Shown in pieces: positions 1-7,295 of a stretch of 64,000 nucleotides of DNA. The stretch is from an uncultured Eubacteriales bacterium. Its GTDB lineage: Bacteria; Bacillota; Clostridia; Oscillospirales; CAG-272. The stretch lies in assembly GCA_905205065.1 (NCBI GenBank), contig CAJLCI010000008.1:15440-79439 (forward strand), read 5' to 3'. The position numbers and the translations under genes were made by a program. The notes under the pieces are model-generated. The model was not told the origin of the DNA, did no database searches, and saw only the letters and a list, made by a program, of their open reading frames with translations. The first letter of the stretch is position 1. Every line of letters begins with the position of its first letter.

Positions 1-1
1 T

Positions 2-1420
2 CTTTATAAGGATGTAAAACCGGGCAATACCATTCTTGTCGATGACGGACTTATCGCTCTTAAAGTTCAGTCATGTGATGCAAGCGGAATTGAATGTATT
101 GTTGAAAATGGCGGGCAGGTTTCCGACAATAAAGGCGTTAATATTCCCGGCGTAAAGCTATCGATGCCGTTTATCAGCCCAAAAGATGCGGAGGATATTG
201 CTTTCGGTGTCCGTGAAGACTTTGATTTTATCGCGGCTTCATTTACTCAGTCTGCCGAAGATATCCATCTTATTCATGATGAGCTTGAAAAAAATAATTG
301 CCGGAATATCAGAGTAATTGCAAAAATTGAGAACGCCGCAGGAGTTGAAAATATAGATGAAATACTTGCCGCGGCTGACGGAATTATGGTTGCACGAGGC
401 GATATGGGCGCTGAAATTGCTATGGAGGAAATACCGATTATTCAAAAGAGGCTTATTTCTAAAGGCTACAACGACGGCAAGCAAGTAATAACGGCTACTC
501 AGATGCTTGAAAGTATGACAAGACAACCGAGGCCTACCAGAGCAGAAATTACTGATGTAGCAAACGCAATTTACGACGGAACGAGTGCGATCATGTTGTC
601 GGGAGAAACCGCAAGCGGTCTCTATCCTGTTGAGGCTGTAAAAACAATGGCAAGAATCGCAATCAGAACCGAACGTGATATTGATTATGCTCAAAAATTT
701 TCCCGTATACGGGTAAACGGATTTTCGGATGTTACAAGCGCGATTTCTCATGCGACATGTACAACCGCAAACGATCTTAATGCGGCCGCGATAATCACAG
801 TTACTAAGTCGGGGCGGACGGCTCGAATGCTCAGCCGTTTTCGACCTGCGACTACCATTATCGGCTGTTCGCCCGATCCTAAAACTTGTCGGCACATGAA
901 TTTGTCATGGGGAATAACGCCCCTGTTGATAGAAGAAAAAACAAGCACGGACGAGCTTCTCGAACATACGATAAGCGTAACAACCAAAAACGGTCTTGTC
1001 AATCATGGCGATGTCGTTGTCATCACCGCAGGAATACCACTCGGTGTGTCAGGGACAACAAATATGATGAAGGTACAGATTGTAGGTAACGTTTTGGTAG
1101 GAGGAACCGGAATCGGCGAAAAATCAGTATGCGGAAATCTTTGCGTCTGTGATAATGAGGAGGAAGCTCTTAAAAAATTCAGGGCGGGAGATATACTTGT
1201 TATTCCTTTTGCTTCACAAAAGCTTATTGAGGTACTGAAAACGGCAAGCGCGATTGTGTGCGAGCGTTTTGGCAGGGATTCCTATGCTGCGGTTGCCGGT
1301 CAGCTGCTTGGCTGTCCTGTTATTGTGGGAGCAGTTGGGGCGACAAAAATTCTTCATTCCGGAACTGTCGTTACAGTGGACGCTAAAAACGGCGTCGTTT
1401 ACAGCGGAGATAACACCTGA
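2..1420 (+). CDS. pyk: Pyruvate kinase (5' end outside window)
   Basis: Catalyses phosphoenolpyruvate + ADP to pyruvate + ATP, the last step of glycolysis, in the cytoplasm. The open frame runs in from the window edge: codons from base 2 read as the end of the B domain (VDDGLIALKV) and enter the TIM barrel. The active-site stretch KIENAAGVENIDEIL, the MVARGDMG motif and the ITATQMLESM motif are all present, followed by the C-terminal allosteric domain. A further domain of about 95 residues of the PEP-utilising mobile type follows, as in Bacillus pyruvate kinases. Its usual T-S-H motif reads D-S-Y here. prfB starts 35 bases downstream on the same strand, so the two may share a transcript. The family assignment is certain; the start cannot be seen. 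Confidence 0.95.
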   Translation, partial: LYKDVKPGNTILVDDGLIALKVQSCDASGIECIVENGGQVSDNKGVNIPGVKLSMPFISPKDAEDIAFGVREDFDFIAASFTQSAEDIHLIHDELEKNNCRNIRVIAKIENAAGVENIDEILAAADGIMVARGDMGAEIAMEEIPIIQKRLISKGYNDGKQVITATQMLESMTRQPRPTRAEITDVANAIYDGTSAIMLSGETASGLYPVEAVKTMARIAIRTERDIDYAQKFSRIRVNGFSDVTSAISHATCTTANDLNAAAIITVTKSGRTARMLSRFRPATTIIGCSPDPKTCRHMNLSWGITPLLIEEKTSTDELLEHTISVTTKNGLVNHGDVVVITAGIPLGVSGTTNMMKVQIVGNVLVGGTGIGEKSVCGNLCVCDNEEEALKKFRAGDILVIPFASQKLIEVLKTASAIVCERFGRDSYAAVAGQLLGCPVIVGAVGATKILHSGTVVTVDAKNGVVYSGDNT

Positions 1421-1455
1421 TTCTGCAATAAATATTATTCGGAGGACAATATAAA

Positions 1456-2574
1456 TTGATCATACAGTTAGACGAGGCAAAGAGAACGCTTCTTGAAATG
1501 AGAGAGAAAATTAATGATCTCGGATCAGCTCTTCAAATAGATGAGCTTAAGAAAAGTGTCTCTGAACTTGAAAAAATGACCGCGGCTGAAAACTTTTGGA
1601 ATGATGTCGGGAATTCGGGCAGAATTCTCAAGGATATAAAAATAAAAAAAGATAAAATCGATAAGTATGAACAGTTGAAAAACCGTCTCGAAGACACAAT
1701 TGTTCTTGTCGAAATGGGAATTGAGGAAGACGACGAGAGTGTAACCGAGGAGGCTCTTTCCGAGGTAAAAGAAATTGTTGATGAGGAAAGTCGGCAGAGA
1801 ATAGAGGTACTTCTTTCCGGAGAATATGATCAGAATAATGCCATTCTTTCCTTTCATCCCGGAGCTGGCGGAACAGAAGCTCAGGACTGGGCTCAGATGC
1901 TTTACAGAATGTATGTACGCTGGGGAGAACGTCACAATTATAATGTTAAGCTTATTGATTGGCTCGACGGAGATGAAGCGGGAATTAAAAGTGCGACAAT
2001 TTTAGTTGAGGGAACAAATGCATACGGCTATCTGAAGAGCGAAAACGGTGTTCACCGTCTTGTACGAGTATCTCCGTTTGATGCATCCGGACGTCGTCAT
2101 ACTTCTTTCGCTTCGGTAGAGGTTATGCCTGAATTTAATGATGAAGACGGAAAAATTGAACTCCGTGACGAAGATCTTGAAATTACTGCTCACCGCTCAA
2201 GCGGTGCGGGGGGACAGCATATAAATAAGACTGATTCAGCAATACGTATAGTGCATATACCGACCGGAATTGTGGTTGGGTGTCAGACAGAAAGAAGTCA
2301 GCTGCAAAACAAGGAAACCGCTCTTAAAATGCTGAAATCAAAGCTTATGGAGATAAAAGAACGCGAAAAACTTGATAAAATCGAAGATATTCAGGGCAAT
2401 AAAACCAATATCGAATGGGGCGCGCAAATTCGTTCTTATGTGTTTATGCCGTATACACTGGCCAAGGATAACAGAACCGGATTTGAAGATGGTAATATAT
2501 CTGCTGTAATGGATGGTGATATCGACGGATTTATCAATGCATATCTTAAATATAACGCGGCTAAAAATCAGTAA
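1456..2574 (+). CDS. prfB: Peptide chain release factor 2
   Basis: Recognises UGA and UAA stop codons in the ribosomal A site and triggers release of the finished protein. The 372-residue length is normal. The N-terminal helical domain is followed by the stop-codon-reading domain and the catalytic loop SSGAGGQHINKTDSA with the GGQ motif. The start is TTG at 1456, placed 10 bases after GGAGG at 1441-1445. No internal UGA or CUUUGA-type slippery site is present near codon 25, where many bacteria have an autoregulatory +1 frameshift. The corresponding stretch reads straight through as DLGSALQIDELKK, so this copy is not frameshift-controlled. Confidence 0.96.
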   Translation: MIIQLDEAKRTLLEMREKINDLGSALQIDELKKSVSELEKMTAAENFWNDVGNSGRILKDIKIKKDKIDKYEQLKNRLEDTIVLVEMGIEEDDESVTEEALSEVKEIVDEESRQRIEVLLSGEYDQNNAILSFHPGAGGTEAQDWAQMLYRMYVRWGERHNYNVKLIDWLDGDEAGIKSATILVEGTNAYGYLKSENGVHRLVRVSPFDASGRRHTSFASVEVMPEFNDEDGKIELRDEDLEITAHRSSGAGGQHINKTDSAIRIVHIPTGIVVGCQTERSQLQNKETALKMLKSKLMEIKEREKLDKIEDIQGNKTNIEWGAQIRSYVFMPYTLAKDNRTGFEDGNISAVMDGDIDGFINAYLKYNAAKNQ

Positions 2575-2630
2575 AAATACTAATTCAAGCTCATTCAATA
2601 AAATAAAATTAATATATGGAGGTATCTTTT

Positions 2631-2984
2631 ATGCTTAAGCTATACTCGGACAAGAAATCTGTGGCCTATACGGCGTCAATTGCTATGTTTGTCTATGCGA
2701 TAATTTCTTTTATAGCTGCATTCCTTTCTTTAATCGGCAAGAAAAAGACAACAGCTTCTATTTTTGTCGCTTTGTCTGGAATCGCAGCGGCTTTCGGAGG
2801 AATTACTGCATATACGCTCAGAATTATCGACCGTTCTGAAAGTAAAGACATTGATGATTATTTTGAAGACTATGATGAAGATGATTTTGATTTTGACGAG
2901 GACGGAAATGAAAAATCTGATGCAGATACACCTTATGTAATTCCTGTGGATGATACTGCAAGCGAAGAAGAATTTAATAGTTAA
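2631..2984 (+). CDS. Small membrane protein with acidic tail
   Basis: Unrecognised protein of 117 residues. The start is ATG 2631, eight bases after GGAGG at 2618-2622; an upstream in-frame ATG at 2616 overlaps that ribosome-binding site and is not used. Two hydrophobic segments (about residues 11-36 and 42-63) suggest two membrane helices separated by a short basic loop (GKKKT). The last 45 residues are strongly acidic (DDYFEDYDEDDFDFDEDG) and probably disordered in the cytoplasm. It resembles small two-helix DUF proteins common in Clostridia, but no function can be assigned. It follows prfB and is closed by a terminator at 2993-3031. Confidence 0.75.
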   Translation: MLKLYSDKKSVAYTASIAMFVYAIISFIAAFLSLIGKKKTTASIFVALSGIAAAFGGITAYTLRIIDRSESKDIDDYFEDYDEDDFDFDEDGNEKSDADTPYVIPVDDTASEEEFNS

Positions 2985-2992
2985 TGGCAGTG

Positions 2993-3031
2993 AAACAATG
3001 CGCTTGAATTTTTAATTTGAGCGCATTGTTT
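2993..3031 (+). terminator. Rho-independent terminator after prfB unit
   Basis: An 11-bp perfect inverted repeat, AAACAATGCGC at 2993-3003 and GCGCATTGTTT at 3021-3031, ends in a short T-run. It lies just after the stop of the small membrane protein and would end the pyk/prfB transcript. Confidence 0.75.
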
Positions 3032-3325
3032 ATAATATATTTCATATGTCTGTAAAATATCTTAAGGTTAACAGTCATTTCTGTTTTTTAATTTTTTCAG
3101 GTATGACATTTTAAATTACTACTGAATGTCAAATAGTAATAACTATTACATATCAAATTTTATTATCAGTGTTTTTATGTTTAAAAATCTAATGTATAAA
3201 TTTTTCATAAGTAAAGTTAACATTCAATTCACAATTTGAGCTTATCTAACTTCGACAAATGTGATATACTAACTTAGGATTATAAATTAAAATAATTCAA
3301 TATAACCAATCGGGAGGGAAATAAC
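3032..3325. other. AT-rich non-coding gap
   Basis: This AT-rich stretch has no open frame worth calling. A ribosome-binding site (GGGAGGG, 3311-3317) sits at its right end for the Cys-rich protein. A plausible -10 box (TATACT near 3264) precedes it, without a convincing -35. No RNA structure was recognised. Confidence 0.5.
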
Positions 3326-3643
3326 ATGTGTTTAAATAAACTATGTAAAAGAGAAGAAGAGAAAAAATCATTACTTGGAAAAGTTCTTGTTACTACGGCC
3401 GCAGTAATTGGTTTCGGAACACTTATATATCTCGCTGTTAAATATTTATTTGAAAAGTATCATAACGGTTGCTGTGCGCTTTGCGGCGATGATTCGGATG
3501 ATTATTCCTGCGGATGTGATGAGAATGCTGATTGCGACTACGATTGCAGTGATGACTGCTGCACATGTGACGGTGATAATGCTGATACTTCAGCGGATAA
3601 TTCGTGTGAATGTGCAAACAATGCTGGCGAAAATATTTATTGA
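3326..3643 (+). CDS. Membrane-anchored Cys/Asp-rich small protein
   Basis: Unrecognised protein of 105 residues with a GGGAGGG ribosome-binding site 8-9 bases before ATG 3326. A basic N-terminus (KLCKREEEKK) is followed by one hydrophobic segment (about residues 19-40). The C-terminal half holds 14 cysteines among many Asp, Asn and Ser, in pairs such as CCALCGDD, CGCDE, DDCCTCDGD and CECAN. Spacing is irregular and does not match a ferredoxin, rubredoxin or zinc ribbon. By the positive-inside rule the tail would face outward, where it could bind metal or form disulfides. It lies between prfB and the spore protein gene, which is the only hint of context. Confidence 0.7.
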   Translation: MCLNKLCKREEEKKSLLGKVLVTTAAVIGFGTLIYLAVKYLFEKYHNGCCALCGDDSDDYSCGCDENADCDYDCSDDCCTCDGDNADTSADNSCECANNAGENIY

Positions 3644-4082
3644 ATCTGAATTTTATGACGAAAATTAATTCTGATTTTATTGTTTCTTTATTTTTAGATA
3701 GATTATTTTTATAACCGCTTTATTGTTTGCTGTAATTGAGTTTTTGATTTCTATTTGCTTTTGAAATTAAGTGTATTATAAAAATTATTCAATACTTTAT
3801 AGGAATTATAGTTACAAAAAGCTTCGAGTTTGCTGCGGAGCTTTTTGTAGTTAATGCTTCGACCAATTGGTTTTAATTACAATTGAAGATACATAATTTG
3901 CCTGTAATAAATTTTAGTATTGAGATAATAATAATACCAGAGCCGAAGACATGGCTCGATTAAATAGATGTATAATCTTGAATTATTGAAAATTTAAAAT
4001 ATGTCCTGTTGATAAGATATTTAAATTTTGATGCAATTCTCGATTATATGCAATATGTATAAATATACAAGGAGAAATCAAA
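3644..4082. other. Non-coding gap before spore protein gene
   Basis: This AT-rich gap contains one clear terminator (3813-3849) and the leader of the spore protein gene with its AAGGAG site at 4070-4075. No open frame or recognisable RNA is seen. A sporulation-type promoter (sigma G) is expected upstream of 4083, but no box could be assigned by eye. Confidence 0.5.
3813..3849 (+). terminator. Terminator hairpin
   Basis: An inverted repeat, TACAAAAAGCT at 3813-3823 and AGCTTTTTGTA at 3839-3849, ends the transcript of the Cys-rich protein. The stem contains the T-run itself, so it can act on both strands. Confidence 0.6.
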
Positions 4083-4286
4083 ATGGCAACCAACAAGAAT
4101 TTAGTTCCTGAAGCTAAGAGCGCACTTGATAAGTTCAAGATGGAAGCTGCAAGCGAAGTAGGCGTAAGCCTTAACAACGGTTATAATGGAGATCTGACAT
4201 CTCGTCAGGCTGGTTCTATCGGCGGACAGATGGTAAAGAAAATGATCCAGAAGTACGAAAACGATCTTAAAAACGGTAATAGATAA
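4083..4286 (+). CDS. Small acid-soluble spore protein, alpha/beta type
   Basis: DNA-binding protein made in the forespore. It coats spore DNA, shifts it to an A-like form and protects it from UV and heat, and is degraded by the GPR protease at germination. At 67 residues the length is typical. The hallmarks are KFKMEAASEVGV, with the GPR cleavage region around EAASE, and the helix DLTSRQAGSIGGQMVKKMI with the conserved G-S-I-G-G-Q-M-V-K-K core. ATG 4083 follows an AAGGAG site. This gene is direct evidence that the organism forms endospores. Confidence 0.95.
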   Translation: MATNKNLVPEAKSALDKFKMEAASEVGVSLNNGYNGDLTSRQAGSIGGQMVKKMIQKYENDLKNGNR

Positions 4287-4415
4287 CCAGAAAAAACCGA
4301 TTGTTTTTAAACTTGTATTTAATCACATTAATGTTTAGCTGATTGATTATCTTAAGGATTTTTATTTAACTAATAATGCCGACGATAGATAAAAATCTAG
4401 TGTAAACAAGGTAAG

Positions 4416-4454
4416 TGCGATTGCAGATTTAATTGCAGTCGCATTTATTTTTTT
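4416..4454 (+). terminator. Terminator after spore protein gene
   Basis: TGCGATTGCA (4416-4425) pairs with TGCAGTCGCA (4434-4443), allowing one G-U pair, and is followed by a T-rich run. It is the last host feature before the integrated phage. Confidence 0.65.
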
Positions 4455-4524
4455 AATAAAAAGATTATATCGACAGGATCTTTAGATTGTCTGATTAAGA
4501 TACATTTATTTGACGGAGGCAAAT

Positions 4525-4938
4525 TTAGCTTTCTTTTCTGTACTTCCCTAAATTATGTAAAATTGCTTTTTTACCAAACAACTTTTCTTTTAATTTTGCA
4601 GAACCCTGAACATCATCAACAGAATAAAGTTTTTTATGTGCAAGAATAGATGACGGGGTACTATGAATCATATATAAAGAATAAGAAACAGGATCACGAA
4701 CAGCCTCAATATAATCAATAAAATCAGCGAAAAATTTACGCTGTGACAAAGGGGTAGACTGATTTAAAGTTTTATATAAAAGATGTACATGTTTTTTCTT
4801 TCCCTCTTCTTCAGGCTCATGAACAATATAAATATAATCAAATATAGAAGAATGTTCAGAAAAATAGTTAAGTATAAAAGCATGCTCTTCACACTCATCA
4901 GGATATAAAACCATAGCAAAAAAACGAGACTTAAACAA
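4525..4938 (-). CDS. rep: HUH-type phage replication protein (integrated, C-terminus replaced)
   Basis: Nicks the phage origin and starts rolling-circle replication. The visible 137 residues match the plasmid/phage Rep_2-like fold: motif I around SRFFAMVLYPDE, the HUH motif in KKHVHLLYK (H-x-H), and the Tyr-containing stretch YMIHSTPSS with LYSVDD after it. The frame as printed starts at TTG 4938. A far better start, ATG 4994 with AAAGGAG seven bases upstream, lies one frame away across a run of seven A. At the other end the last residues KYRKES come from host DNA outside the repeat; the phage's own C-terminus is the fragment at 8565-8747. Full-length Rep in the circle would be about 202 residues. 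Confidence 0.8.
   Translation of the reverse strand: MFKSRFFAMVLYPDECEEHAFILNYFSEHSSIFDYIYIVHEPEEEGKKKHVHLLYKTLNQSTPLSQRKFFADFIDYIEAVRDPVSYSLYMIHSTPSSILAHKKLYSVDDVQGSAKLKEKLFGKKAILHNLGKYRKES
4544..4564 (+). repeat. Left copy of 21-bp direct repeat (att candidate)
   Basis: Identical over 21 bases to 8722-8742; the shared sequence contains CCCTAAATTATGTAAAA. The copies diverge at both edges (C before the left copy, G before the right; G after the left, T after the right). The copy lies inside the last codons of the integrated rep frame. Its TTATGTAAAAT half resembles the XerD arm of Firmicutes dif sites (10 of 11 bases to TTATGTAAACT); the XerC side is poor. Confidence 0.8.
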
Positions 4939-4977
4939 ACGAGATTCTAACTGTGATTCTAACTGTTCTTGTAATTC

Positions 4978-4984
4978 TTTTTTT
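4978..4984 (-). promoter_or_regulatory. A7 run joining rep start to rep frame (possible -1 shift site)
   Basis: On the minus strand the codons after ATG 4994 read ATG AAC ACA GAA AAA AAG AAT and soon reach TAG. A slip of -1 on A-AAA-AAG enters the rep frame directly and adds MNTEKKELQEQLESQLESR to the N-terminus. The heptamer is the one used in Escherichia coli dnaX. It could instead be a frameshift mutation or a sequencing error. Confidence 0.45.
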
Positions 4985-5080
4985 CTGTGTTCATAATAAC
5001 ACTCCTTTCATGTGATTAAATGATAACACAAAAATTTTACAAAAAAAAAAAACTATTAACATTTTGTATATTGTGTTCAA

Positions 5081-5117
5081 TTTGCGATGCATATAGTCGT
5101 AGTATATGCATCGCAAA
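5081..5117. other. 15-bp perfect hairpin, candidate replication origin
   Basis: Arms TTTGCGATGCATATA (5081-5095) and its exact complement (5103-5117) enclose the loop GTCGTAG. It lies in the only non-coding stretch of the phage, just upstream of rep, which is where filamentous phages keep the nick site recognised by Rep. Confidence 0.55.
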
Positions 5118-5143
5118 AAATCGATATCCAAAGACAGCACAAA

Positions 5144-5187
5144 AGAAACGGAGGCAACTCCGCAAAGCGGAGCCGCCTCCTGTTTCT
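5144..5187. other. Long GC-rich hairpin, candidate packaging or complementary-strand signal
   Basis: Nested stems form here: AGAAAC with GTTTCT, GGAGGC (5150-5155) with GCCTCC (5175-5180), and inner CTCCGC (5158-5163) with GCGGAG (5167-5172) over an AAA loop. Such GC-rich hairpins in an AT-rich ssDNA genome are typical of inovirus packaging signals or minus-strand origins. Confidence 0.5.
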
Positions 5188-5194
5188 CTTTCTC

Positions 5195-5227
5195 TTACGC
5201 CGCGCCTTCGGCTTCTATGCGGCGTAA
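5195..5227. other. Third intergenic hairpin of the phage
   Basis: TTACGCCGC (5195-5203) pairs with GCGGCGTAA (5219-5227), with an inner GCC/GGC stem over TTC. It sits directly beyond the stop of the pVI-like gene and could act as the phage's main terminator as well as an ssDNA signal. Confidence 0.5.
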
Positions 5228-5242
5228 CAGATAAAAGAAAAA

Positions 5243-5545
5243 TTAAAAACCTTTAGAAATTAAAATAATAACGTTCCAAACCAAATTTGCAGCCCAAATT
5301 GCAGGCTTAGCAAAAACAGTTAGAAGAAGACAACCAGAAATAACAGCAGGAGACAAAACAAAATAATTTAATAGACCCCTGCCTGTCTGAATATAACTAC
5401 TTCCCAACATAAGGATATTATTAATTGGTTCTTCCCAAGCTGCCGGAGCTAAAAACTCGAGAAATGCAGAAAGTGCAGAAATAAGAGCAATAAAACCAGC
5501 AACAACAATAGCAATAGTTGCAATAACTCTCAAAGTCTCAGACAT
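5243..5545 (-). CDS. pVI-like phage membrane protein
   Basis: Hydrophobic protein of 100 residues with about three membrane segments (residues 8-32, 57-78 and 80-97). ATG 5545 is preceded by GGGGG at a usual distance. It lies directly after the pIII-like gene, as gene VI follows gene III in Ff phages. By position and topology it is a candidate minor coat or virion-release protein. Sequence identity to known pVI cannot be judged by eye, so the role is inferred from gene order. Confidence 0.6.
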   Translation of the reverse strand: MSETLRVIATIAIVVAGFIALISALSAFLEFLAPAAWEEPINNILMLGSSYIQTGRGLLNYFVLSPAVISGCLLLTVFAKPAIWAANLVWNVIILISKGF

Positions 5546-5556
5546 TAAATAACCCC

Positions 5557-6792
5557 CTACGGCATATTTGCATTCATAGCTTTATGAACAATACCAATAA
5601 CATACTTTAAACAACCAAAGAGAATAGAAAGAGTAAAAACACTCCGAACTAATATTAAAAAAACACTCGGAAATCGACTAAAAAAAGAATCAAAATCGAT
5701 TTGCTGTTCTTCCCACAAAATATGCCCTCCAAACTGAACCGGAAGAGAAGCACCGGGAAAAGTTAAAGATGTTGTGTAACCATCATAAGCAAAAGCAGCA
5801 AAAAGCTTTTTAAAATTATCAGATATAGAAGATAATTCAAAAGTACCATCAAGAACATCTAAAATTTCTTGTTTTCCATCTTCTACAGAACTTTCGAATT
5901 GTTCAACCTCTTCACTAGCCTGAGATTCTAAAGCATTTAAAACAGACTCAGGCATATTATCAAGAGTTTCACTAATTTCAGTTAACTTCTGATTTCCTTG
6001 TGATACAGCTTCTTCAACAGACTGAACAGAATCGTTTACATCTTGAACAGATGAATTAACATTATTCATCGTATTATTAAGTGTCTCTACAGCTGGGACA
6101 ACTTCATTAGTTAAAATATCCTGTGTCTGTTTTGTCAAGTAATCAGAAAAAGTAATAGAGCTTGTCAAAGTAAAAGAAAAGCCAGAAAGACCAAAAGAAA
6201 AATCAGGAGAAGAGACAACAACAGTATTCCCAATTGAAAAACCAAACCGTATAGACTTCAAAACCCAATTACCTGTACCCAACTCTACAGAAGTACCCTC
6301 ACAAGTTATAATACGATTATTAGAATCAATAGAAGTAACAGATTTTAAATTAATTGATTCTTGATAAGAATTAGAAGAATCAACAAAATTTAATTGAAAA
6401 GTAGATAAAACAGGATTATCACCCATACCAGTATAAACAAAATAAAAATCAGGAATATATACTACATTACTTTCAGAAAGAGGAACGGGAATATTAACAG
6501 GTATATAAATAGAAGAATTAAAAGTTTTAAAAGCAAAATAAGAAGAAGGAGAACTAAAATTAGACCACTGATAAAGAGATCCACTTTGCCAGCCTTTAGT
6601 CATAGCAGTTAAACCATAAGTTTTATCGTCCATTCCACTAACACCAGAAAAAGAAGCAGTAGGAACTATACCACTATCACGATTAAAAACAAAATTCTGT
6701 ACAGTAGAAAGAGAATCTTCGGCAGCAAAGCAAGGAACAGCTAACAAAGAAATAATAGCTATTACAATAATTATACACGCTTTCTTCTTCGT
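5557..6792 (-). CDS. pIII-like minor coat / adsorption protein
   Basis: A large exported protein of about 411 residues. The N-terminal signal peptide reads TTKKKACIIIVIAIISLL, followed by AVPCFAAED with cleavage probably after CFA. A Ser/Thr/Asn-rich beta-type region follows (to about residue 215), then a long low-complexity stretch of likely coiled coil (LNNTMNNVNSSVQDVNDSVQ and onward), and a C-terminal membrane anchor (about residues 377-400). This is the layout of the receptor-binding protein at the phage tip. The shortest called frame starts at TTG 6747 and would cut off the signal peptide. In frame, 8 bases after GGGGGT (6801-6806), the expected start before AAG-AAG-AAA reads ACG (6792), so either a rare start is used or the start is mutated. 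An in-frame stop lies further upstream. Confidence 0.65.
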   Translation of the reverse strand, partial: TKKKACIIIVIAIISLLAVPCFAAEDSLSTVQNFVFNRDSGIVPTASFSGVSGMDDKTYGLTAMTKGWQSGSLYQWSNFSSPSSYFAFKTFNSSIYIPVNIPVPLSESNVVYIPDFYFVYTGMGDNPVLSTFQLNFVDSSNSYQESINLKSVTSIDSNNRIITCEGTSVELGTGNWVLKSIRFGFSIGNTVVVSSPDFSFGLSGFSFTLTSSITFSDYLTKQTQDILTNEVVPAVETLNNTMNNVNSSVQDVNDSVQSVEEAVSQGNQKLTEISETLDNMPESVLNALESQASEEVEQFESSVEDGKQEILDVLDGTFELSSISDNFKKLFAAFAYDGYTTSLTFPGASLPVQFGGHILWEEQQIDFDSFFSRFPSVFLILVRSVFTLSILFGCLKYVIGIVHKAMNANMP

Positions 6793-7178
6793 AGTAACAC
6801 ACCCCCAAATATAGCCTTAAAAGCAAGAACACCGCATAAAACAGCGAGAAAACCACAAATAAAAGGACTATAATCAATATCTAATTTACTACCTATACCC
6901 AAATTAGAATATACATAATAATCATTATAAACAGTATAACTTAAATCATCAGTAACTATTTTTTCAGAAGTATAAACAGATGAATATGAATCAGAACGAG
7001 TTACCCTAATCAAATAATCATCACCGACAAGCCTATCAATAAGACAAACATATACATTTTTATCTTCCTGCATTATTAAATAATTATCTGTAGGCATTAT
7101 ATAATTCTTAAAATAATTAACATAAGAGCTACCGGGAAGAGAATAACCACCATTTGAATTTTGATACTGTGTAATCAT
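6771..7178 (-). CDS. Phage C-tail-anchored membrane protein
   Basis: About 135 residues from ATG 7178, preceded by AGGCGG. The body is polar and Tyr/Ser-rich (NSNGGYSLPGSSYVNYFKN). One membrane helix near the C-terminus (about residues 104-126) is followed by the basic tail RRRKRV, so the body faces outside. It overlaps the pIII-like gene downstream and the 36-residue peptide upstream (TAATG). It is probably a minor virion or assembly protein; no family is recognised. Confidence 0.6.
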   Translation of the reverse strand: MITQYQNSNGGYSLPGSSYVNYFKNYIMPTDNYLIMQEDKNVYVCLIDRLVGDDYLIRVTRSDSYSSVYTSEKIVTDDLSYTVYNDYYVYSNLGIGSKLDIDYSPFICGFLAVLCGVLAFKAIFGGVLLRRRKRV

Positions 7179-7288
7179 TAGAAACCGCCTGTAAAAGCAT
7201 CTATTACAATACCCCAAATTATTTTAAGAAGACAAAAAACAACAACAGCCGGCAAAACAGATGCAAAACATAAAACAAAATTATCCAC
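7178..7288 (-). CDS. 36-residue phage membrane peptide (pVII/pIX-like)
   Basis: Begins at GTG 7288 with AAGGGG about 11 bases upstream, right after the Zot stop. It consists of one membrane helix (FASVLPAVVVFCLLKIIWGI) with short polar ends. A longer frame reaches 7411 but would overlap the Zot gene by more than 100 bases. Size and topology match the tiny pVII/pIX end proteins of Ff phages, or it may supply a membrane segment missing from the Zot protein. Confidence 0.5.
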   Translation of the reverse strand: MDNFVLCFASVLPAVVVFCLLKIIWGIVIDAFTGGF

Positions 7289-7295
7289 CTTGTTT

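Noticed and set aside
239..895. 218-codon frame antisense to pyruvate kinase
   Set aside because: It is a shadow of a strongly conserved gene, Cys/Arg-rich and without family features.
4536..4566. True chromosomal dif at the phage boundary
   Set aside because: Only the XerD-like half fits; the 11-base XerC arm is poor and the arms of the palindrome are in the wrong order for dif.
5020..5256. Plus-strand open frame of 78 codons in the phage intergenic region
   Set aside because: It runs through the three hairpins, opposes every phage gene, has no ribosome-binding site and has a low-complexity composition.
6683..6877. 64-codon frame over the pIII-like signal peptide region
   Set aside because: It is out of frame with both overlapping phage genes, and the signal peptide reads in the other frame.
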